DNA of 8,878 bases from SICB01 sp037132395 (lineage in GTDB: Bacteria; Patescibacteriota; Saccharimonadia; CAILAD01; BJGX01), in assembly GCA_037132395.1 (NCBI GenBank), contig JBAXPC010000025.1, positions 1-8,878 on the forward strand, in the 5' to 3' direction. The stretch's first letter is position 1, and every line of letters begins with the position of its first letter. A model generated the notes under the pieces. The model worked only from the letters and a program-made list of their open reading frames with translations, made no database searches and was not told the origin of the DNA. Shown here piece by piece: positions 6,546 to 8,878 of this stretch. The position numbers and the translations under genes were made by a program.

Positions 6546-6578
6546 TTGGGTTTGCTTTTATAACGGCGGTGTAAGACT
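6546..6578 (+). repeat. 33-bp direct repeat, copy 2 (upstream of dnaG)
   Basis: Second exact copy of the element at 4449-4481. Its final T is the first base of the TATAAT box of dnaG, so the repeat occupies the whole spacer and -35 position of the dnaG promoter. It lies in the 129-bp gap between the ligase stop and dnaG. The remainder of that gap (6461-6545) is AT-rich and shows no terminator. Confidence 0.95.
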
Positions 6579-6583
6579 ATAAT
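6578..6583 (+). promoter_or_regulatory. -10 box of dnaG (leaderless type)
   Basis: A perfect TATAAT followed by six bases (AGATAT) and then the dnaG ATG at 6590. The predicted start of transcription coincides with the start codon. The -35 position lies inside the 33-bp repeat and has no good consensus match; the nearest, TTGCTT at 6552-6557, has a 20-bp spacer. Confidence 0.65.
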
Positions 6584-6589
6584 AGATAT

Positions 6590-8374
6590 ATGAATGATGT
6601 AGATGAAGTCAAATCGCGCCTCGACATAGTCGATGTCATAAGTGGTTATGTGCCATTAAAGCAGACCGGCAAGAGCTTTAAGGGCCTTAGCCCCTTTAAA
6701 ACTGAAAAAACCCCATCCTTTATTGTTAGCCCTGACAAAAATATCTGGCACGATTTTAGTTCGGGCAAGGGAGGCGATGTTATTAGTTTTGTCATGGAGA
6801 TGGAGGCCCTGACTTTTCCCGAAGCCCTCGAGATGCTTGCCAAGCGAGCTGGTGTTAAGCTGACACCCAGATCTGGATCGAACCAAGCCAACGCCAGTCA
6901 TAAGACCAAGCTCTACGATGCCTGCCAGTCGGCTATGGCATACTTTCATTTGAGTTTATCTAAAAATGAGAAGGCCAAGGATTACTTCATTAAAACCAGG
7001 GGATTGAGCTCGGCAACCATTAAGAACTATAAGTTAGGCTACTCGCCTGATAGCTGGGAATCGCTCACAAACTATTTGACCAAAAAAGGTTTCAAGGTTG
7101 AAGACCTGATCGCCGCGGGTTTATGCGTCGAGGGCAAGCAGGGCAAAGGTGCCTACGATCTTTTTAGAGCCCGCGTGATGTTTCCGGTTTTCGATGCCCA
7201 AGCCCGCGTAGTGGGGTTTAGTGCCAGAATACTCGGCAGCGAAAAAACTGCTAAATATATCAATACCCCGCAAACACCCATTTACAACAAGAGTGAGGCC
7301 ATTTATGGACTAGCTCAAGCCAAGGACCCTATCAGGCAGGCCGACCTGGCCGTTGTGGTAGAGGGCAATATGGATGTTGTGGCACTGTCTAATGCTGGCT
7401 TTGGTAATGTCGTGGCGAGTAGCGGCACAGCACTAACTCAACTGCAATTAAAACAGCTAGCCCGCCTAACAAGTAATATTGCTTTTTGCTTCGATAGCGA
7501 TGAGGCTGGTATTGCTGCAACGCTTCGGGCCATCGATATCGCAGCCACGATGGATGTCAAAATCGATATCATCAGCCTCAAGGGCGCAAAAGATCCCGAT
7601 GAACTTCTCAAAAAAGGTAAGGCCGAATGGCAGAAGGCGGTCGAGGGCGCCAAGTACGCCCCGGACTACCTAATAGAAATCGCTAAGGATAGATATGGCA
7701 CCACCACGGCGCCCGGCAAGAAGCAGTTTATTAAATTTATCACCCCGATGCTCTTGAGCTTGCACGATGATATCGAAAACCAACATTACACTAAAGTAGT
7801 CGCTCAATTGCTAGATACTACCGAAGACAGTATTAGCAAATTGGTTTTATCCAAGACCCAGACAGCTACCTCGGCCTACTCACAGCCCAACCCAGAGCTC
7901 CAGCCTGATAGCGACTCACAAGCCGACCCAAGTAACAGCCCATCCGAAAAACGAAAGCTGACCCGACAAGAAAAGCTCGAGCAAATACTGCTAGAACTCT
8001 GCTTGGCTTTCCCTGAAAACATCTCATCACTTGACGACCTAGATTTGGATCAGTCCTCGGAGCTGCACAGTAACATATTCAAGGTTATCAAAAAATCACC
8101 CAAAGCAAAGTTCGCGACGATCCTAAAGGCATTGCCTAAAGAGGAAAATTATGTTAAAATTCTTGCATTAAGAGGTGAACAAAATTACGCCGATTTGACG
8201 GCGCACGATATTAGGCTCGAAGCCTTCACCCAGGTTGCTAGGATCCAAGAAATCAACAGACAAAATGCCAAACACCAATTGGCCCGACAGCTATCAGAAG
8301 CCGAGGCCTCTGGAGACGCCAAAAAAACAAAACAACTTCTAAGAGATTACCAAGCACTATTAAACGAGGATTAA
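6590..8374 (+). CDS. dnaG: DNA primase DnaG with degenerate zinc ribbon
   Basis: A 594-residue primase that makes RNA primers for replication together with the DnaB helicase. The order is canonical: zinc-ribbon-type domain (about 1-95), catalytic N-terminal domain (about 105-250), TOPRIM with EGNMDV (Glu258) and FDSDEAG (Asp302, Asp304), a polar linker (about 428-455, rich in Pro, Ser, Gln and Asp) and a helical C-terminal DnaB-interacting domain (about 456-594). All four zinc ligands are replaced: the CPFH motif reads SPFK (Ser34, Lys37) and the CFGC motif reads DFSS (Asp55, Ser58). The surrounding family residues (EKTPSF, SP, GKGGD) are intact, so the fold is kept without the metal. TOPRIM residues are intact, so the enzyme is probably active. 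The ATG is supported by the conserved N-terminal start ([13 protein letters not shown]) and the -10 box 6 nt upstream. rpoD follows after 7 bp. Confidence 0.95.
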   Translation: MNDVDEVKSRLDIVDVISGYVPLKQTGKSFKGLSPFKTEKTPSFIVSPDKNIWHDFSSGKGGDVISFVMEMEALTFPEALEMLAKRAGVKLTPRSGSNQANASHKTKLYDACQSAMAYFHLSLSKNEKAKDYFIKTRGLSSATIKNYKLGYSPDSWESLTNYLTKKGFKVEDLIAAGLCVEGKQGKGAYDLFRARVMFPVFDAQARVVGFSARILGSEKTAKYINTPQTPIYNKSEAIYGLAQAKDPIRQADLAVVVEGNMDVVALSNAGFGNVVASSGTALTQLQLKQLARLTSNIAFCFDSDEAGIAATLRAIDIAATMDVKIDIISLKGAKDPDELLKKGKAEWQKAVEGAKYAPDYLIEIAKDRYGTTTAPGKKQFIKFITPMLLSLHDDIENQHYTKVVAQLLDTTEDSISKLVLSKTQTATSAYSQPNPELQPDSDSQADPSNSPSEKRKLTRQEKLEQILLELCLAFPENISSLDDLDLDQSSELHSNIFKVIKKSPKAKFATILKALPKEENYVKILALRGEQNYADLTAHDIRLEAFTQVARIQEINRQNAKHQLARQLSEAEASGDAKKTKQLLRDYQALLNED

Positions 8375-8381
8375 TAACTAT

Positions 8382-8878
8382 ATGCCCAGAAAAGCCAAAT
8401 CGACCCCAGAGCCAAAATTAACAAATGATTTTAGTGAAGCAATTGAAAAGCTAATCGTCAAAGGCCGACAGCAAGGCTTTGTGACCCAGCAAGAAATCCA
8501 GGCCACTATTCCCGAGGCCGAAGACAGCGTCGATTTGCTCGACGACTTGTACTCGCAACTCATCGATAAAGGCATTGAAGTTACCGACCAAAAAGATAAA
8601 CTTTGGGAGACAGAGCCAGAGGAAGATGTCGAAAACGCCACCAGCGAAGCCAATATTAAGGATATCGCCGACGATTCAGTGCGTTTGTATTTGCGCGAAA
8701 TTGGTAAAATTTCTCTCATTACGGCTGACGAAGAAGTATCGCTCGCTAAGAGGATTGAAAAAGGAGATAAGGCCGCTAAAGACGCTTTGGCTGAGGCCAA
8801 TATGCGTCTCGTGGTTAGTATCGCTAAAAAATACATCGGTCGCGGGCTAGACCTACTCGACCTCATCCAAGAGGGCAA
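8382..8878 (+). CDS. rpoD: Primary sigma factor RpoD (sigma-70/SigA), N-terminal part
   Basis: The gene runs off the right edge; 165 complete codons are visible. Residues about 15-66 fit sigma region 1.1 ([19 protein letters not shown] and an acidic helix with [17 protein letters not shown]). An acidic linker follows (about 76-96). Region 1.2 begins at [18 protein letters not shown] (about 97-114), and region 2.1 is visible as [27 protein letters not shown] at the edge. Region 1.1 marks it as a primary, not alternative, sigma factor. The start codon follows the dnaG stop by 7 bp, with GAGGA at 8366-8370 inside the dnaG end as a rather distant Shine-Dalgarno (11 nt), so expression is probably coupled to dnaG. 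An antisense frame spans the whole gene but is only its shadow. Confidence 0.95.
   Translation, partial: MPRKAKSTPEPKLTNDFSEAIEKLIVKGRQQGFVTQQEIQATIPEAEDSVDLLDDLYSQLIDKGIEVTDQKDKLWETEPEEDVENATSEANIKDIADDSVRLYLREIGKISLITADEEVSLAKRIEKGDKAAKDALAEANMRLVVSIAKKYIGRGLDLLDLIQEG

Noticed and set aside
8378..8878. Long open frame on the minus strand (166 codons, Ser-rich)
   Set aside because: It is antisense to the clear sigma-70 N-terminus read on the plus strand from 8382. Its Ser-rich composition is a by-product of the codon usage of that gene.

Overview
The window looks like chromosomal core sequence from a Patescibacteria/CPR bacterium, most likely Candidatus Saccharibacteria (TM7) or a close relative. 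That assignment is inference. It rests on a short MurE-type ligase without the usual N-terminal domain, a DnaG primase that has lost its zinc ligands, very tight gene packing, and start codons sitting almost directly behind TATAAT boxes, which suggests leaderless mRNAs. The standard genetic code fits. Every complete gene ends in TAA or TAG, and none in TGA.

Left part (1-2400): the 3' end of a trhO-like tRNA U34 hydroxylase gene runs into a MurE-like peptide ligase gene on the opposite strand, and the two stop codons share the four bases TTAA. The ligase gene shares a 60-bp divergent promoter region with a guanidine-modifying hydrolase of the arginine deiminase/DDAH superfamily, whose Glu/His/Cys catalytic residues are intact.

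Middle (2400-4450): a single-pass membrane protein has a very proline-rich cytoplasmic half, a Thr-Pro linker and a small external domain. It is followed by a gene of unknown function (TTG start, clear Shine-Dalgarno) whose product is built from two divergent copies of one repeat. A strong intrinsic terminator closes this block.

Right part (4449-8878): a membrane O-antigen ligase/polymerase-type protein fused to C-terminal TPRs is bracketed by two exact 33-bp direct repeats. The second repeat abuts the -10 box of dnaG. dnaG is followed after 7 bp by the 5' part of rpoD (primary sigma factor), giving a macromolecular-synthesis operon with no rpsU directly upstream. The repeats suggest that the ligase gene was inserted, with duplication of the segment upstream of the dnaG promoter.

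Most interesting points: the 33-bp repeats around the ligase gene, the zinc-less DnaG, the recurring leaderless promoter pattern, and the internally duplicated unknown protein. No RNA genes, CRISPR arrays, transposases or origin were seen. No gene-free stretch exceeds 300 bases.
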